Origin: Methylobacterium sp. Leaf108
GTDB taxonomy: Bacteria; Pseudomonadota; Alphaproteobacteria; Rhizobiales; Beijerinckiaceae
Direction: 5' to 3'
Assembly: GCF_001423265.1 (NCBI RefSeq)
Contig: NZ_LMND01000030.1
Location: 334,996-398,995, forward strand
DNA length: 64,000 nt
Part shown: positions 35,789 through 45,814 of the stretch, piece by piece
How the letters are laid out: every line of letters begins with the position of its first letter
Position numbering within the stretch: the stretch's first letter is position 1
Notes under the pieces: model-generated
Database searches by the model: none
Told to the model about the DNA's origin: nothing
What the model saw: the letters and a program-made list of their open reading frames with translations, nothing else
Made by a program: the position numbers and the translations under genes

Positions 35789-37159
35789 ATGGCAAGCGCG
35801 GGACCCGGCCTCGACAAGAGCCTCAACGCCTTTCACCTCTGGGGCATCGCCGTCGGCCTCGTCATCTCCGGCGAGTATTTCGGCTGGAGCTACGGCTGGG
35901 CCAGTGCTGGCACCCTCGGCTTCCTCGTCACCACCACCGTCATCGCGGCGATGTACGTCGCCTTCATCTTCAGCTTCACCGAACTCACGACCGCGATCCC
36001 GCAGGCGGGCGGCCCGTTCGCCTACAGCTACCGCGCCTTCGGCCCCACCGGCGGCTGCATCGCAGGCTTTGCGACGCTGATCGAGTTCGTGTTCGCGCCG
36101 CCCGCCATCGCGCTGGCCATCGGCGCCTACCTCAACGTTCAGTTTCCCGGTCTCGACCCGAAGCACGCGGCGCTCGGCGCCTACCTCCTGTTCATGACCC
36201 TCAACATCGTCGGCGTTCAGATCGCGGCGACCTTCGAACTGTTCGTGACCATCCTGGCGGTGGGCGAACTCCTCGTGTTCATGGGCGTCGTCGCCCCCGC
36301 ATTCACCTGGTCGAACTTCGCGGTGGACGGTTGGGCCGGCAGCAGCACGTTCGGATGGCCGGCCATCGGCGGCATGCTGGCGGCGATCCCCTTCGCCATC
36401 TGGTTCTTCCTCGCCATCGAAGGCGTCGCCATGGCCGCCGAGGAGGCCAAGGACCCCAAGCGCACCATCCCCATCGCCTACATCACCGGGGTGCTGACCC
36501 TGACCGTGCTGGCCTTCGGGGTGATGATCTTCGCGGGCGGGGCGGGCGACTGGAAGGCCCTGAGCAACCTCAACGACCCGCTTCCCCAGGCGATGAAGGG
36601 CGTGGTGGGCGAATCGAGCGGCTGGCTGCACATGCTGGTCTGGCTCGGCCTGTTCGGCCTCGTGGCCTCCTTCCACGGCATCATCATGGGCTACTCGCGC
36701 CAGATCTTCGCGCTCGCGCGCGCCGGGTACCTGCCGCGGGTGCTGGCCACCGTGCATCCGCGCTTCCAGACGCCCCATATCGCCACCCTGGTCGGGGGCG
36801 CCATCGGCATCGCGGCGATCTACAGCGACAACCTCGTCGTCATCGCCGGCCAGTCGCTCACCGCCAGCATCGTCACCATGGCGGTGTTCGGGGCGCTCGT
36901 GATGTACGGGATGAGCATGGCGAGCCTGTTCAAGCTGCGCCGCTCCGAGCCGACCCTCGCCCGTCCCTATCGCGCGCCGTTCTATCCGGCCGCACCCGCC
37001 TTCGCGCTCGCCATGGCGGGCGTCTGCTTCGTCGCCCTCGTCGTGTTCAATCCGGTGATCTTCGCGATCTTCGCCGCGACCATGGCGGTGGCGGTGATCG
37101 CCTCGCGCGTCCTGGGAAGGAGCACGGTGTCCGCGCCGGCATTCGACCCGGCGATCTGA
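35789..37159 (+). CDS. eat: ethanolamine permease (APC family)
   Basis: 456 residues from ATG 35789; an upstream TTG at 35741 is less likely. Twelve membrane helices are predicted. The start HLWGIAVGLVISGEYFGWSY and FSFTELTTAIPQAGGPFAYS are characteristic of ethanolamine permeases in the amino acid-polyamine-organocation superfamily. Imported ethanolamine may serve as nitrogen or carbon source. No eut lyase genes are next to it, so the substrate rests on family similarity. Confidence 0.82.
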   Translation: MASAGPGLDKSLNAFHLWGIAVGLVISGEYFGWSYGWASAGTLGFLVTTTVIAAMYVAFIFSFTELTTAIPQAGGPFAYSYRAFGPTGGCIAGFATLIEFVFAPPAIALAIGAYLNVQFPGLDPKHAALGAYLLFMTLNIVGVQIAATFELFVTILAVGELLVFMGVVAPAFTWSNFAVDGWAGSSTFGWPAIGGMLAAIPFAIWFFLAIEGVAMAAEEAKDPKRTIPIAYITGVLTLTVLAFGVMIFAGGAGDWKALSNLNDPLPQAMKGVVGESSGWLHMLVWLGLFGLVASFHGIIMGYSRQIFALARAGYLPRVLATVHPRFQTPHIATLVGGAIGIAAIYSDNLVVIAGQSLTASIVTMAVFGALVMYGMSMASLFKLRRSEPTLARPYRAPFYPAAPAFALAMAGVCFVALVVFNPVIFAIFAATMAVAVIASRVLGRSTVSAPAFDPAI

Positions 37160-37164
37160 CCGGC

Positions 37165-37187
37165 CGGATGCGACATCGACGCATCCG
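37165..37187 (+). other. hairpin after the ethanolamine permease gene
   Basis: A perfect 8-bp stem (CGGATGCG/CGCATCCG) with a 7-base loop begins 5 bases after the stop codon. There is no T run, so it is either a weak terminator or an mRNA 3' stabiliser. Confidence 0.45.
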
Positions 37188-37351
37188 CTAGTGGCATTCG
37201 CGGTCACGACGAAGTCGCCTACCCTGGCCATCCGCCGGCAAACCCCCTAAATGCGGGCGAACGGGCCGCGGTCCGGCAAAAGCTCGGGACCGACCTCGTC
37301 CGCCCCTCGGGGAGATGGCGTGGCGCCCCGGCGGAGGCGGACGCCGACGAT

Positions 37352-38392
37352 ATGAACTTTGCGGGACAGCAGAAAACGCTTGCCGACGCTAAGACGGTGG
37401 AAACGCCGGTCGTCGCGGACCCTGCCGCCCCGGCCAACCCGCGCAGCCGCTTCGGAGGCCGCTATGCGTGGCTCGGAACCGCCGCCAGCATAGGGATCTT
37501 CGCAGCCTCGATCTTCGTCGTCTGGAAACTCGCCCAGACCGTCACCTGGGCGGAACTCCATGCCGCCTTCACGGCCGCGACGCCGGGGCAACTCGGCCTC
37601 GCCTTCCTGTTCGTGGCGATCAGCTACCTGTTTTTGACCTGCTACGACGCGTTGGCGCTGCGCCAGCTCCAGCTGAAGGTGCCCTACCGCACCACCGCGC
37701 TCGCCTCCTTCACGAGCTACGCCGTCAGCTTCACCCTCGGTTTCCCCCTCCTGACCGCAGGGACGATCCGCTACTGGATCTACTCCGAGCGCGGTCTCAG
37801 CCCGGCCAAGATCGCGGCCCTCACGGTGATCGCCGGCTTCACCTTCTGGCTCGGGATGGGCGTGGTGCTCGGCCTCAGCCTGATCGTCGAGGCCGGGCAG
37901 CTGGCGGCCCTCACGCTGACCAGCATCCGGATCAACCAGGCGGTCGGGCTGGCCGCCCTCGTCGCCGTGGTGAGCTATCTCGCCTGGGTCTCGTTCAAGC
38001 GGCGCAGCGTCAAGGTGAAGGGCTGGCGCCTCGAGCTTCCGGGGGCGTCGGTGTCCCTCAGCCAGATGATCGTCGGCATCGGCGACGTCTGCGCGGCGGC
38101 GGCCACCCTGTACGTCCTGCTGCCGGCGGACCTGAACTTCGGCTTCACCACCTTCCTGGCAATCTACGTGCTCGCTGCGATGCTGGGCATCGCTTCCAAC
38201 GCCCCCGGGGGCCTCGGCGTGTTCGAGGCGACGATTCTCATCGCCCTGTCGAGCCTGCCGCGCGACCAGGTGCTGGGCGCGCTGCTGCTGTTCCGGGTCT
38301 GCTACTACCTCGTTCCCTTCGCCATCGCCCTGGCGGCGCTCGGGGCCTACGAGTTCCTGCGCCGCGCCCGGCGCGCGCGGGCCGCCGCCTGA
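37352..38392 (+). CDS. flippase-like/lysylphosphatidylglycerol synthase-type membrane protein (UPF0104)
   Basis: 346 residues with about eight membrane helices. The family motifs YDALALRQLQLKVPYRTTAL, FTSYAVSFTLGFPLLTAGTI-RYWIY and the C-terminal GIASNAPGGLGVFEATIL are typical of the MprF N-terminal flippase-like domain. No synthase domain is attached. Members are thought to move lipids across membranes; the lipid is unknown here. Confidence 0.83.
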   Translation: MNFAGQQKTLADAKTVETPVVADPAAPANPRSRFGGRYAWLGTAASIGIFAASIFVVWKLAQTVTWAELHAAFTAATPGQLGLAFLFVAISYLFLTCYDALALRQLQLKVPYRTTALASFTSYAVSFTLGFPLLTAGTIRYWIYSERGLSPAKIAALTVIAGFTFWLGMGVVLGLSLIVEAGQLAALTLTSIRINQAVGLAALVAVVSYLAWVSFKRRSVKVKGWRLELPGASVSLSQMIVGIGDVCAAAATLYVLLPADLNFGFTTFLAIYVLAAMLGIASNAPGGLGVFEATILIALSSLPRDQVLGALLLFRVCYYLVPFAIALAALGAYEFLRRARRARAAA

Positions 38393-38477
38393 CGGGGCCG
38401 TCGCCGCGGCCTCGCGCGGGTCCGGCGACCAGGCCCACGGATGTCTCGACGAAGGCCTGCTGAAGGAGGACCGAGCC

Positions 38478-39737
38478 ATGGCCCGTGGCGCCCGCAGATC
38501 CGCCTGGACCGGTGCCGGTGTCGCCGTCGCGGTTCTGACCGGCGCCGGATGGACGAGGGGAAGCCTCGACGCCGGGGACGTCGCCGCTGCGGTGCTCGCC
38601 GTCGTAGTGGGCGGCCTCATCGGAGGACTGCGGCGATCCCCCGTGGTCGCGCCGCCCGAGTCCACCGCCGCCGAGCGGCATTCGATCGCAGAGGCCCTGC
38701 TCGCGAACATCCCCGATCCGGTCATCCTGGTCGATCGCCGTTCGGTGGTGATCGAGGTCAACCCCGCCGCCCGCGCCCTGCTGCCGACCCTCAAGCTGCG
38801 CCACCCGCTCTCTTTCGCCCTGCGGGCGCCCGAGATCCTCGACGGAATCGAGGAGGTGCTGCGCACCGGCCAGCCGCTCAAGACCCTCTACGCCACCCGC
38901 GTGCCGACGGAACGGGCCTTCGAAGTTCAGATCGGCGCCCTGCCGATGCCGGACGGGCCGATGGGGGGGCAGCCCAACGTGGTGCTGTTCCTGCGCGACC
39001 TCACCTCGGCGCGACGCCTGGAGGCGATGCGCGTGGATTTCGTCGCCAACGCCAGCCACGAACTGCGCACGCCGCTGGCCTCCCTGCTGGGTTTCATCGA
39101 GACCCTGCAGGGGCCGGCGCGTGCCGATGCGCCGGCTCGGGAGCGGTTTCTCGGCATCATGAAGACGCAGGCACTGCGGATGACGCGGTTGATCGACGAC
39201 CTGCTCTCCCTGTCGCGGATCGAGCTGCGCGAGCACGTCGCCCCGACCCAGGACGTCGACCTCGGCCAGATCGTGCGCCAGATGGTCGACACGCAGGGGC
39301 CGCTCGCCCGCGACCGCGGCGTCGCGCTGGCCGTCTCGGCGCCCGATGCGCCCTATCCCATCCTCGGGGACCGCGACGAACTCCTGAGGGTCGTCGAGAA
39401 CCTCGTGGAGAACGCCGTGAAATACGGTGGCGGCGGAACCGTCACCATCGCGCTCGGCCGCGAGACGCCGGCCAACCCGAGGAAGCCGCGGATCGTCCTG
39501 GAGGTGCGGGACGAAGGGCCGGGCATCGCGCCGGAACACATCCCGCGCCTCACCGAACGGTTCTACCGGGTCGACGTCGCCTCGAGCCGCGCCCAGGGTG
39601 GGACCGGACTGGGGCTCGCCATCGTCAAGCACATCGTCAACCGCCACCGCGGGCGGCTCGTCATCGAGAGTGCGCCGGGCAAGGGCACCAGCGTGCGCGC
39701 CCTGCTGCCCGAGCATGGCAGCGAGACCCTGCACTGA
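38478..39737 (+). CDS. PhoR-like sensor histidine kinase
   Basis: 419 residues. Two short N-terminal hydrophobic segments are followed by a PAS-like domain (LLANIPDPVILVDRRSVVIE). The HisKA region has His194 in NASHELRTPLASLLGFIETL, and the ATPase region has VENAVKYGGGG (N box), VRDEGPGIAPEH (G1) and GGTGLGLAIVKHIV (G2). This matches PhoR of phosphate signalling in alphaproteobacteria. No phoB or pst genes follow in this window, so the partner is unproven. Confidence 0.83.
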   Translation: MARGARRSAWTGAGVAVAVLTGAGWTRGSLDAGDVAAAVLAVVVGGLIGGLRRSPVVAPPESTAAERHSIAEALLANIPDPVILVDRRSVVIEVNPAARALLPTLKLRHPLSFALRAPEILDGIEEVLRTGQPLKTLYATRVPTERAFEVQIGALPMPDGPMGGQPNVVLFLRDLTSARRLEAMRVDFVANASHELRTPLASLLGFIETLQGPARADAPARERFLGIMKTQALRMTRLIDDLLSLSRIELREHVAPTQDVDLGQIVRQMVDTQGPLARDRGVALAVSAPDAPYPILGDRDELLRVVENLVENAVKYGGGGTVTIALGRETPANPRKPRIVLEVRDEGPGIAPEHIPRLTERFYRVDVASSRAQGGTGLGLAIVKHIVNRHRGRLVIESAPGKGTSVRALLPEHGSETLH

Positions 39738-39763
39738 CGGCATCCGCACCGGCGCGGCACCAT

Positions 39764-42256
39764 ATGAACGGCATGATCAACCCTCCCTCCGCCGACCCGT
39801 CTTCGCCCGATCGTGCCATCGTCGTGGCCGTCGAGGGCATGACCTGCGCGTCCTGCGTCGGTCGGGTCGAGCGGGCGATCGCGGCCGTTCCCGGCGTCTC
39901 GGCGGTGTCGGTCAACCTCGCCACGTCGCGTGCCAGCCTGCGCATCGCTACCGATGGTGCCGTCGCCGGGGTGATCGAGGCGATCGATCAGGCGGGCTAT
40001 CGCGTCCCGCCGGGCGAGACCACGGTGGCGGTCGGGGGCATGACCTGTGCCTCCTGCGTCGGCCGCGTCGAGCGGGCGCTCGCCGCCGTCCCGGGCGTCA
40101 CATCGGCCTCGGTCAATCTCGCCACGGGCCGCGCCACCGTCCACCACCCCGAAGGCGTGGTGACGCGCCGGGATCTCGAAGGCGCGATCGAGGCCGCGGG
40201 CTACGAACCCGGACCCGTCACCTCGGATGCGCGGACGCTGCGGGCGGTGCGCCAGGAAGCCGAGGCGTCGAGCCTGCGCCGCGACGTCGCCGTGGCCCTC
40301 GCCCTGTCGCTGCCGGTGGTCGCCCTCGACATGGGCGGGCACCTGGTGCCGGGGCTGGGACAAGCCCTGCATCATGGGCTAGGCCTGCGCGGGCTCGGGC
40401 TGATCGAGGGCGCCTTCGCGACCCTGGTCCTGGCCGGGCCGGGCCGGCGATTCTTCGCCCTCGGCATCCCGGCGCTCCTGCGCGGGCATCCCGACATGAA
40501 CGCCCTCGTCGCCCTCGGGGCGGGGGCGGCCTACCTCTACTCGGCGGTCGCGACCCTGGCCCCTTCGATCCTGCCGCCCGGAACGGCGCACCTCTACTTC
40601 GAGGCCGCCGTTCTCATCGTCACGCTGATCCTGGTCGGGCGCAGTCTCGAGGCCCGGGCGCGCGGGCGGACGAGTTCGGCCATCGCCCGCCTCGTCGACC
40701 TTTCGCCCAAGACCGCGCGGCGCCTGGCGGGCGGGACGGAAACGGACGTCGCGGTGGCGGAGCTGCGCGTCGGCGACGTCGTGCGCATGCGCCCCGGCGA
40801 GCGTATCGCCGTCGACGGCACCGTGGTGGCCGGATCGAGCTTCGTCGACGAGAGCATGGTCACCGGCGAGCCCGCACCGCGTCTGCGCGAGGCCGGCGCG
40901 GCGGTGGTCGGCGGCACGCTCAACGGGCGCGGCAGTCTCGACGTCAGGGTCGATACCGTGGGGAGCGACACGCTGCTCGCGCGGATCGTGGCGATGGTGG
41001 AGGCGGCGCAGGGCGCCAAGCTGCCGATCCAGGCCATGGTCGACCGGGTGACGGCCCGGTTCGTGCCGGCGGTGATGCTGGCATCCGCCGCGACCTTCCT
41101 CGCCTGGCTCGCCTTCGGCCCGAGCCCCGCGCTGGGGTTCGCCCTCGTCAACGCCATCGCCGTCCTCATCATCGCCTGCCCCTGCGCCATGGGCCTGGCC
41201 ACCCCGACCTCGATCATGGTCGGGACGGGACGGGCTGCCGAATCGGGCGTGCTGTTCCGGAACGGCACCGCCCTGCAGGCCCTGCGCGACGTGACGGTCG
41301 TGGCCTTCGACAAGACCGGGACGCTCACCCTCGGCCAGCCGACCCTGACCGACCTCGCGGCGGCCCCCGGCGTCTCGCCCGATGCCGTCCTGGCCCTGGC
41401 GGCAGGCCTCGAGGCCCATTCCGAGCACCCGATCGGGCGGGCGCTGGCGAAGGCCGCCGAGGCCAAGGGCCTGGCCCTCGGCGAGGTCGAGGGGTTCGAG
41501 GCGGTGCCCGGCCACGGCCTTGCCGGCCGGATCGGCGGCCGAACGGTGGCGGTGGGATCGCGTCGCTACATGGATCGGCTCGCCATCCCCATCGCGGCGA
41601 TGGCGGAGGAGGCCGAGCGCCTGGAGGCCGGCGGACGTAGCCCGCTGCACGTGGCCGTGGACGGCCGCCTCGCCGCTGTGTTCGCGGTGTCCGATCCGGT
41701 CCGGCCGGAAGCGGCGGCCGCGGTGGCCGCGCTCAAGGGGCAAGGCCTCGTCGTCGCGATGATTACCGGCGACGATGGCGCCACGGCTAAGCGCATCGCC
41801 ACTGCCCTCGGCATCGCGCACGTCGAGGCGCAGGTCCTGCCGGAGGGCAAGGTCGATGCGTTGCGCCGCCTGCGTGGCGCCCACGGACCCATCGCCTTCG
41901 TCGGCGACGGCATCAACGACGCCCCCGCCCTGGCCGAGGCCGATGTCGGGATCGCCATCGGCACCGGCACCGACATCGCCGTGGAGAGCGCCGACGTGGT
42001 GCTGATGTCCGGCGACGTCTCGGGCGTCGTCACCGCCCTGGCCCTGTCGCGCGCCGTCATGCGCAACATCGGCCAGAACCTGTTCTGGGCCTTCGCCTAC
42101 AACGTCGCGCTGATCCCGGTGGCGGCCGGGGCGCTGTTTCCCTTCGGTGGCCCGCTCCTCTCTCCGGTCCTGGCCGCGGCCGCCATGGCCCTGTCGAGCG
42201 TCTTCGTGCTGGCCAATGCCCTGCGCCTGCGTCGCGCCGGCGTTGGAGGGGGGTGA
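39764..42256 (+). CDS. copA: copper-translocating P-type ATPase with two metal-binding domains
   Basis: 830 residues. Two N-terminal HMA domains each carry GMTCASC (Cys28/Cys31 and Cys95/Cys98). Eight membrane helices include the CPC motif (Cys472-Pro-Cys474). The phosphorylated Asp516 is in DKTGT, with TGEPAP in the actuator and GDGINDAPALAEADVG at the hinge. This P1B-1 enzyme exports Cu(I) from the cytoplasm. A second ATG at 39773 is possible. No cueR-like regulator is adjacent. Confidence 0.92.
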   Translation: MNGMINPPSADPSSPDRAIVVAVEGMTCASCVGRVERAIAAVPGVSAVSVNLATSRASLRIATDGAVAGVIEAIDQAGYRVPPGETTVAVGGMTCASCVGRVERALAAVPGVTSASVNLATGRATVHHPEGVVTRRDLEGAIEAAGYEPGPVTSDARTLRAVRQEAEASSLRRDVAVALALSLPVVALDMGGHLVPGLGQALHHGLGLRGLGLIEGAFATLVLAGPGRRFFALGIPALLRGHPDMNALVALGAGAAYLYSAVATLAPSILPPGTAHLYFEAAVLIVTLILVGRSLEARARGRTSSAIARLVDLSPKTARRLAGGTETDVAVAELRVGDVVRMRPGERIAVDGTVVAGSSFVDESMVTGEPAPRLREAGAAVVGGTLNGRGSLDVRVDTVGSDTLLARIVAMVEAAQGAKLPIQAMVDRVTARFVPAVMLASAATFLAWLAFGPSPALGFALVNAIAVLIIACPCAMGLATPTSIMVGTGRAAESGVLFRNGTALQALRDVTVVAFDKTGTLTLGQPTLTDLAAAPGVSPDAVLALAAGLEAHSEHPIGRALAKAAEAKGLALGEVEGFEAVPGHGLAGRIGGRTVAVGSRRYMDRLAIPIAAMAEEAERLEAGGRSPLHVAVDGRLAAVFAVSDPVRPEAAAAVAALKGQGLVVAMITGDDGATAKRIATALGIAHVEAQVLPEGKVDALRRLRGAHGPIAFVGDGINDAPALAEADVGIAIGTGTDIAVESADVVLMSGDVSGVVTALALSRAVMRNIGQNLFWAFAYNVALIPVAAGALFPFGGPLLSPVLAAAAMALSSVFVLANALRLRRAGVGGG

Positions 42257-42333
42257 ATCACCCGGGTTGGCCCCTTGCTTGCTGCACCGGCCTGCGCCTT
42301 CATGGGTGTCCGCCTCCCCGAAAGATCAGTCCC

Positions 42334-43506
42334 ATGCCCGTCCTCGACCGGATCGCCGCTTTCGCGGACGAGATCACCGCTTGGCGGCAGGACCTGCATG
42401 CCCACCCCGAGCTTCTCTACGAGGTCCACCGCACGGCGGGCTTCGTGGCCGACAAGCTCAGGGCCTTCGGCTGCGACGAGGTCGCCACCGGCATCGGCCG
42501 CACCGGCGTCGTCGGCGTCATCCGCGGCAGGGCGCACGGCTCGAACCGGGCGATCGGCCTGCGCGCCGACATGGACGCCCTCCCGATCCGCGAGGTCCGC
42601 GACCTGCCCTACCGCTCGACGGTGGAGGGGCGGATGCACGCTTGCGGCCACGACGGCCATACCGCGATGCTGCTCGGGGCCGCCCGTTATCTCGCCGAAA
42701 CCCGCGATTTCGACGGCACCGCCGTGCTCATCTTCCAGCCGGCGGAGGAGGGCGGCGGCGGCGGCGAGGCGATGGTGCGCGACGGGCTGATGGAGCGCTT
42801 CGGCGTCGACACCGTCTACGGCATGCACAACATCCCGGGCCTGGCGCTGGGGTCCTTCGCGATCCGGCCGGGCCCGATCATGGCCTCCACCGACCGCTTC
42901 ACCATCACCATCGACGGCCGCGGCGGGCATGCGGCCCTGCCTCACCTCGCCATCGATTCCGTGCTGGTGGCGAGCCACATCATCGTCGCCCTGCAATCGA
43001 TCGTCTCGCGCTCGGTCGATCCGTTGGAGGGGGCTGTGGTGTCGGTCTGTGCGATGGAGGCCGGCGAGGCCTTCAACGTGTTGCCGCACCGGGTCACCAT
43101 GCGCGGCACCATGCGTGCGCTGGCAAAGCCGGTGCGGGCGGTGATGCAGGAGCGGATCGGCGTCCTCGTCACCCATGTGGCCGCTGGCTTCGGCGCCACC
43201 GCCAGGGTCGACTACAGCGGCGGCTATCCGGTGACCGAGAACCACCCGGTCGAGACCGCCTTCATGGCGGACGTGGCAGCGGGCATCGTCGGCGAGGACC
43301 GGGTCGACCGCGACGTGGCGCCGATGATGGCGGCGGAGGATTTCTCCTACATGCTGGAGAATCGCCCCGGCGCCTACATCTTCCTCGGCAACGGCGATTC
43401 GGCCGGCCTGCACCACCCCGACTACGATTTCTGCGATGCAGCCGCGCCCTACGGCGCTTCGCTCTGGGCGCGGCTGGTGGAAACCGGCTTGCCGGTCCGC
43501 GGATGA
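42334..43506 (+). CDS. M20-family amidohydrolase (hippurate hydrolase-like)
   Basis: 390 residues from ATG 42334. Zinc/manganese ligands are visible in HACGHDGHTAMLLG and FQPAEEGGGGGEAM, plus GMHNIPGLALG; the dimerisation domain has GRGGHAALPHLAIDSV. Such enzymes cleave N-acyl amino acids or related amides in the cytoplasm. A GTG at 42253 overlapping copA would add 27 residues of unlikely sequence. Confidence 0.88.
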   Translation: MPVLDRIAAFADEITAWRQDLHAHPELLYEVHRTAGFVADKLRAFGCDEVATGIGRTGVVGVIRGRAHGSNRAIGLRADMDALPIREVRDLPYRSTVEGRMHACGHDGHTAMLLGAARYLAETRDFDGTAVLIFQPAEEGGGGGEAMVRDGLMERFGVDTVYGMHNIPGLALGSFAIRPGPIMASTDRFTITIDGRGGHAALPHLAIDSVLVASHIIVALQSIVSRSVDPLEGAVVSVCAMEAGEAFNVLPHRVTMRGTMRALAKPVRAVMQERIGVLVTHVAAGFGATARVDYSGGYPVTENHPVETAFMADVAAGIVGEDRVDRDVAPMMAAEDFSYMLENRPGAYIFLGNGDSAGLHHPDYDFCDAAAPYGASLWARLVETGLPVRG

Positions 43507-43507
43507 G

Positions 43508-44500
43508 CTACTGGCCCGCGCCGCGGCGCGACAGCGAGACCGCGTAAGCCGGCGAGCGGACCGCGAACATCGGGTCGTCGGTCGGGCCGGCGATTCCGGC
43601 CGGCAGATCGACCACGGGGTCGAAGGTGCTGGCGTCACAGGTGGCGTTCGGCTCCAGAGCGGTGATCGCCAGGGTGCCGAGCTTGACGCTCTTGCGATTC
43701 TCCTCGGGCCACATCGCGGTGGGATCGCCGGTGGGGTCGCCGGCTTCGCCGAGGATGGCCACGAGGTCGAAGCTCGCCGGACCCTTGGCGAGGCGCTCCT
43801 TCAGCTCGTCGGCATAGAAGCTGTCCGGCTTCGCCTTGAGGTCCTCGTCCGAGAGGCCGAGTTGCCCGGCGGTGGCCACCGTCTTGAGCTTGACGACCGT
43901 GTTGTCGCCCTTGGCATTGGTCAGCGTGTAGGCATGGACGCCCCAGTAATCGACGCCGGCATAGCTCGCCGGGACCGGACGGGCGTTCAGCCAGGCGCTC
44001 TGCTTGGTCGTCTCGGGGTTGGCGGCGGCGAACGCCTTGATCTTGTCGGCGTCCGGCTTGCCGTCGGCCCCCGGGATGCGGACGGTGGCGAAGTCGAGCA
44101 GTTGCTTGGGCGTCTTGGCCGAGAATACCGGCGCCGAGATGATCACGAACACGAGGTCGCCGGTGGTGTCGGACAGGCGCATGGCGAAGCCCCGGGTCAC
44201 GGGCTTGGCCTTGTCCGAGATCTTGGCGTTGCTGCCGCCCATCGAGAACCGGGCGGTCACCGGGACCGTCTTGGCGAAATGAGGGGCCTTTGTCAGGCTC
44301 GGCGCCTCGGTCGACGGGGTGAACGTGCCCTTGACGCAGACGCCCTTGGCGCCGCTGGCGCGCACGCCCTTCTGGTTTCCGGCCGTCGCGAATTGCGCGT
44401 CGACGATGGCCTGCGGCTCGGCGTCCTGGCCGAGCGCGGAGGTCGCCAGAAGGCAGGTGACGGCGAGCGCGCTGCCGCGTCCGATGAGTGCGAATGACAT
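43508..44500 (-). CDS. exported catalase-related peroxidase-like protein without the expected catalytic His
   Basis: 330 residues with a signal peptide (ALAVTCLLATSALGQ). The catalase-family peroxidase (SrpA-like) fold is recognisable: KGVCVKGTFTPSTEAPSLTK, APHFAKTVPVTARFSMGG and RGFAMRLSDTTGD. At the place where relatives have His in HAKG, this protein has SGAKG, so the distal His appears replaced by Gly. The Tyr near the C-terminus (SPAYAVSLSRR) could still bind haem. Activity is therefore doubtful. Confidence 0.75.
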   Translation of the reverse strand: MSFALIGRGSALAVTCLLATSALGQDAEPQAIVDAQFATAGNQKGVRASGAKGVCVKGTFTPSTEAPSLTKAPHFAKTVPVTARFSMGGSNAKISDKAKPVTRGFAMRLSDTTGDLVFVIISAPVFSAKTPKQLLDFATVRIPGADGKPDADKIKAFAAANPETTKQSAWLNARPVPASYAGVDYWGVHAYTLTNAKGDNTVVKLKTVATAGQLGLSDEDLKAKPDSFYADELKERLAKGPASFDLVAILGEAGDPTGDPTAMWPEENRKSVKLGTLAITALEPNATCDASTFDPVVDLPAGIAGPTDDPMFAVRSPAYAVSLSRRGAGQ

Positions 44501-44667
44501 GATATGGATCTCCCGATGGATCGGCGTGCCGTGCGGGCCGCATCACCGGGCCGCATCGGCGCCGGCGACGAATCGTAATTCGCCGCCCCGCTACCGGACG
44601 TTACCTTGGCAGGAGATCGATGGCGCGCAACTCACTTGCCCGTGTTTGAACCGATTCCAAGGATGAA

Positions 44668-44685
44668 ACCGGGTCACTGCCCGGT
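44668..44685 (-). terminator. probable terminator of the rimP-truB operon
   Basis: On the minus strand ACCGGG and CCCGGT form a 6-bp stem around CAGTGA, overlapping the last base of the truB stop, then TTTCA. The T run is short, so termination may be partial. Confidence 0.45.
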
Positions 44686-45707
44686 CACGCGGAGCGGTTC
44701 GAGGTCCCGCCGAGGTTGAACACCCGGTGCGGCACCAACTCGCCGCGCTCGACGTCGCCCACTGCGACAAGGATCCCGCCGCAGGTGGCGAAGGCTTTGC
44801 CCTCCATCGGCGCGTCTCGTCCGCGCAGGATGACGGGCTGGCCCCGCATCAGGCGCAGGGCCATGTCGCGCGAGACGGGAACCGAGGGTACCGCGTCGAG
44901 GGCCGTCTCGACACCGTGGAGATGGGCGCCGTTGCCGTCGGGTCCACCGGCCTCCAGGGTCGCGACGGCGCAGGATTCGGCTTCCGTGAAGGGACCGACG
45001 CGGGTACGGCGCAGGGCCGAGACGTGGCCACAGCAACCGAGCACGCGCCCGAGGTCGCGAGCGAGCGCCCGGACATAGGTGCCCTTGCCGCATTCGGCCT
45101 CGATGACCGTGCGATCCGGCGCGTGGTCGACGACCGCGAGGCGATCGATCTGCACGGACCGGGCGACGAGTTCCACGATCTCGCCGTCGCGGGCGAGGTC
45201 GTAGGCGCGCTCGCCCGCGATCTTGATGGCGGAATAGCGCGGCGGCACCTGCTCGATGGCGCCCGTGAAGGTCGGCAGCGCCGCCTCCACCGCCTCGCGG
45301 GTCGGCCGCGTGTCGCTGGTGGCGACGGGGCGCCCCTCCGCATCGTCGGTATCGGTCTCGATGCCCCAGGTGACGGTGAAGACGTAGGCCTTGCGCCCGT
45401 CCATCACGAAGGGAACGGTCTTGGTCGCCTCGCCGAGCGCGATCGGCAGGATGCCGGAGGCCAGCGGATCAAGGGTGCCGGCGTGGCCCGCCTTCTTGGC
45501 GTTGAACGCGCGTTTGACCACCGCCACCGCGTGGGTCGAGGTCATGCCCACGCCCTTGTCGAGGATGACCCATCCGTTGACGTCGCGCTTCTTCGGCCGG
45601 TTCGGATCGGGCGCCCCGCGACCCTGCCGCCGCCCGCCACGCTGCGGCTCGCGCATCGGCGTATCGGAGGGGAGGGCGGGCGGCTCGATCAGGGGGTCGT
45701 CGATCAT
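44685..45707 (-). CDS. truB: tRNA pseudouridine(55) synthase TruB
   Basis: 340 residues from ATG 45707. The catalytic Asp80 is in [20 protein letters not shown], with the supporting motifs [20 protein letters not shown] and [15 protein letters not shown] (RNA-binding). It makes pseudouridine 55 in the T-loop of tRNAs. The N-terminal 40 residues are basic and Pro-rich, longer than in E. coli. It is the last gene of the rimP-nusA-ylxR-infB-rbfA-truB operon, about 110 bases after rbfA. Confidence 0.96.
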   Translation of the reverse strand: MIDDPLIEPPALPSDTPMREPQRGGRRQGRGAPDPNRPKKRDVNGWVILDKGVGMTSTHAVAVVKRAFNAKKAGHAGTLDPLASGILPIALGEATKTVPFVMDGRKAYVFTVTWGIETDTDDAEGRPVATSDTRPTREAVEAALPTFTGAIEQVPPRYSAIKIAGERAYDLARDGEIVELVARSVQIDRLAVVDHAPDRTVIEAECGKGTYVRALARDLGRVLGCCGHVSALRRTRVGPFTEAESCAVATLEAGGPDGNGAHLHGVETALDAVPSVPVSRDMALRLMRGQPVILRGRDAPMEGKAFATCGGILVAVGDVERGELVPHRVFNLGGTSNRSA

Positions 45708-45814
45708 GCTATCCTCGAAGCGGGGAACGGAACGCGGCCTGCGCGGCGGGCATCGATGGCCCGCGGGTGCCTGCGACCGGTCCCGGTCTGTGATTGTCGC
45801 GGTCGGGCCGGCGG

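Noticed and set aside
42253..42333. GTG start for the M20 amidohydrolase overlapping copA
   Set aside because: The extra 27 residues are Cys/Pro-rich and unlike the family N-terminus, which begins near MPVLDRI.
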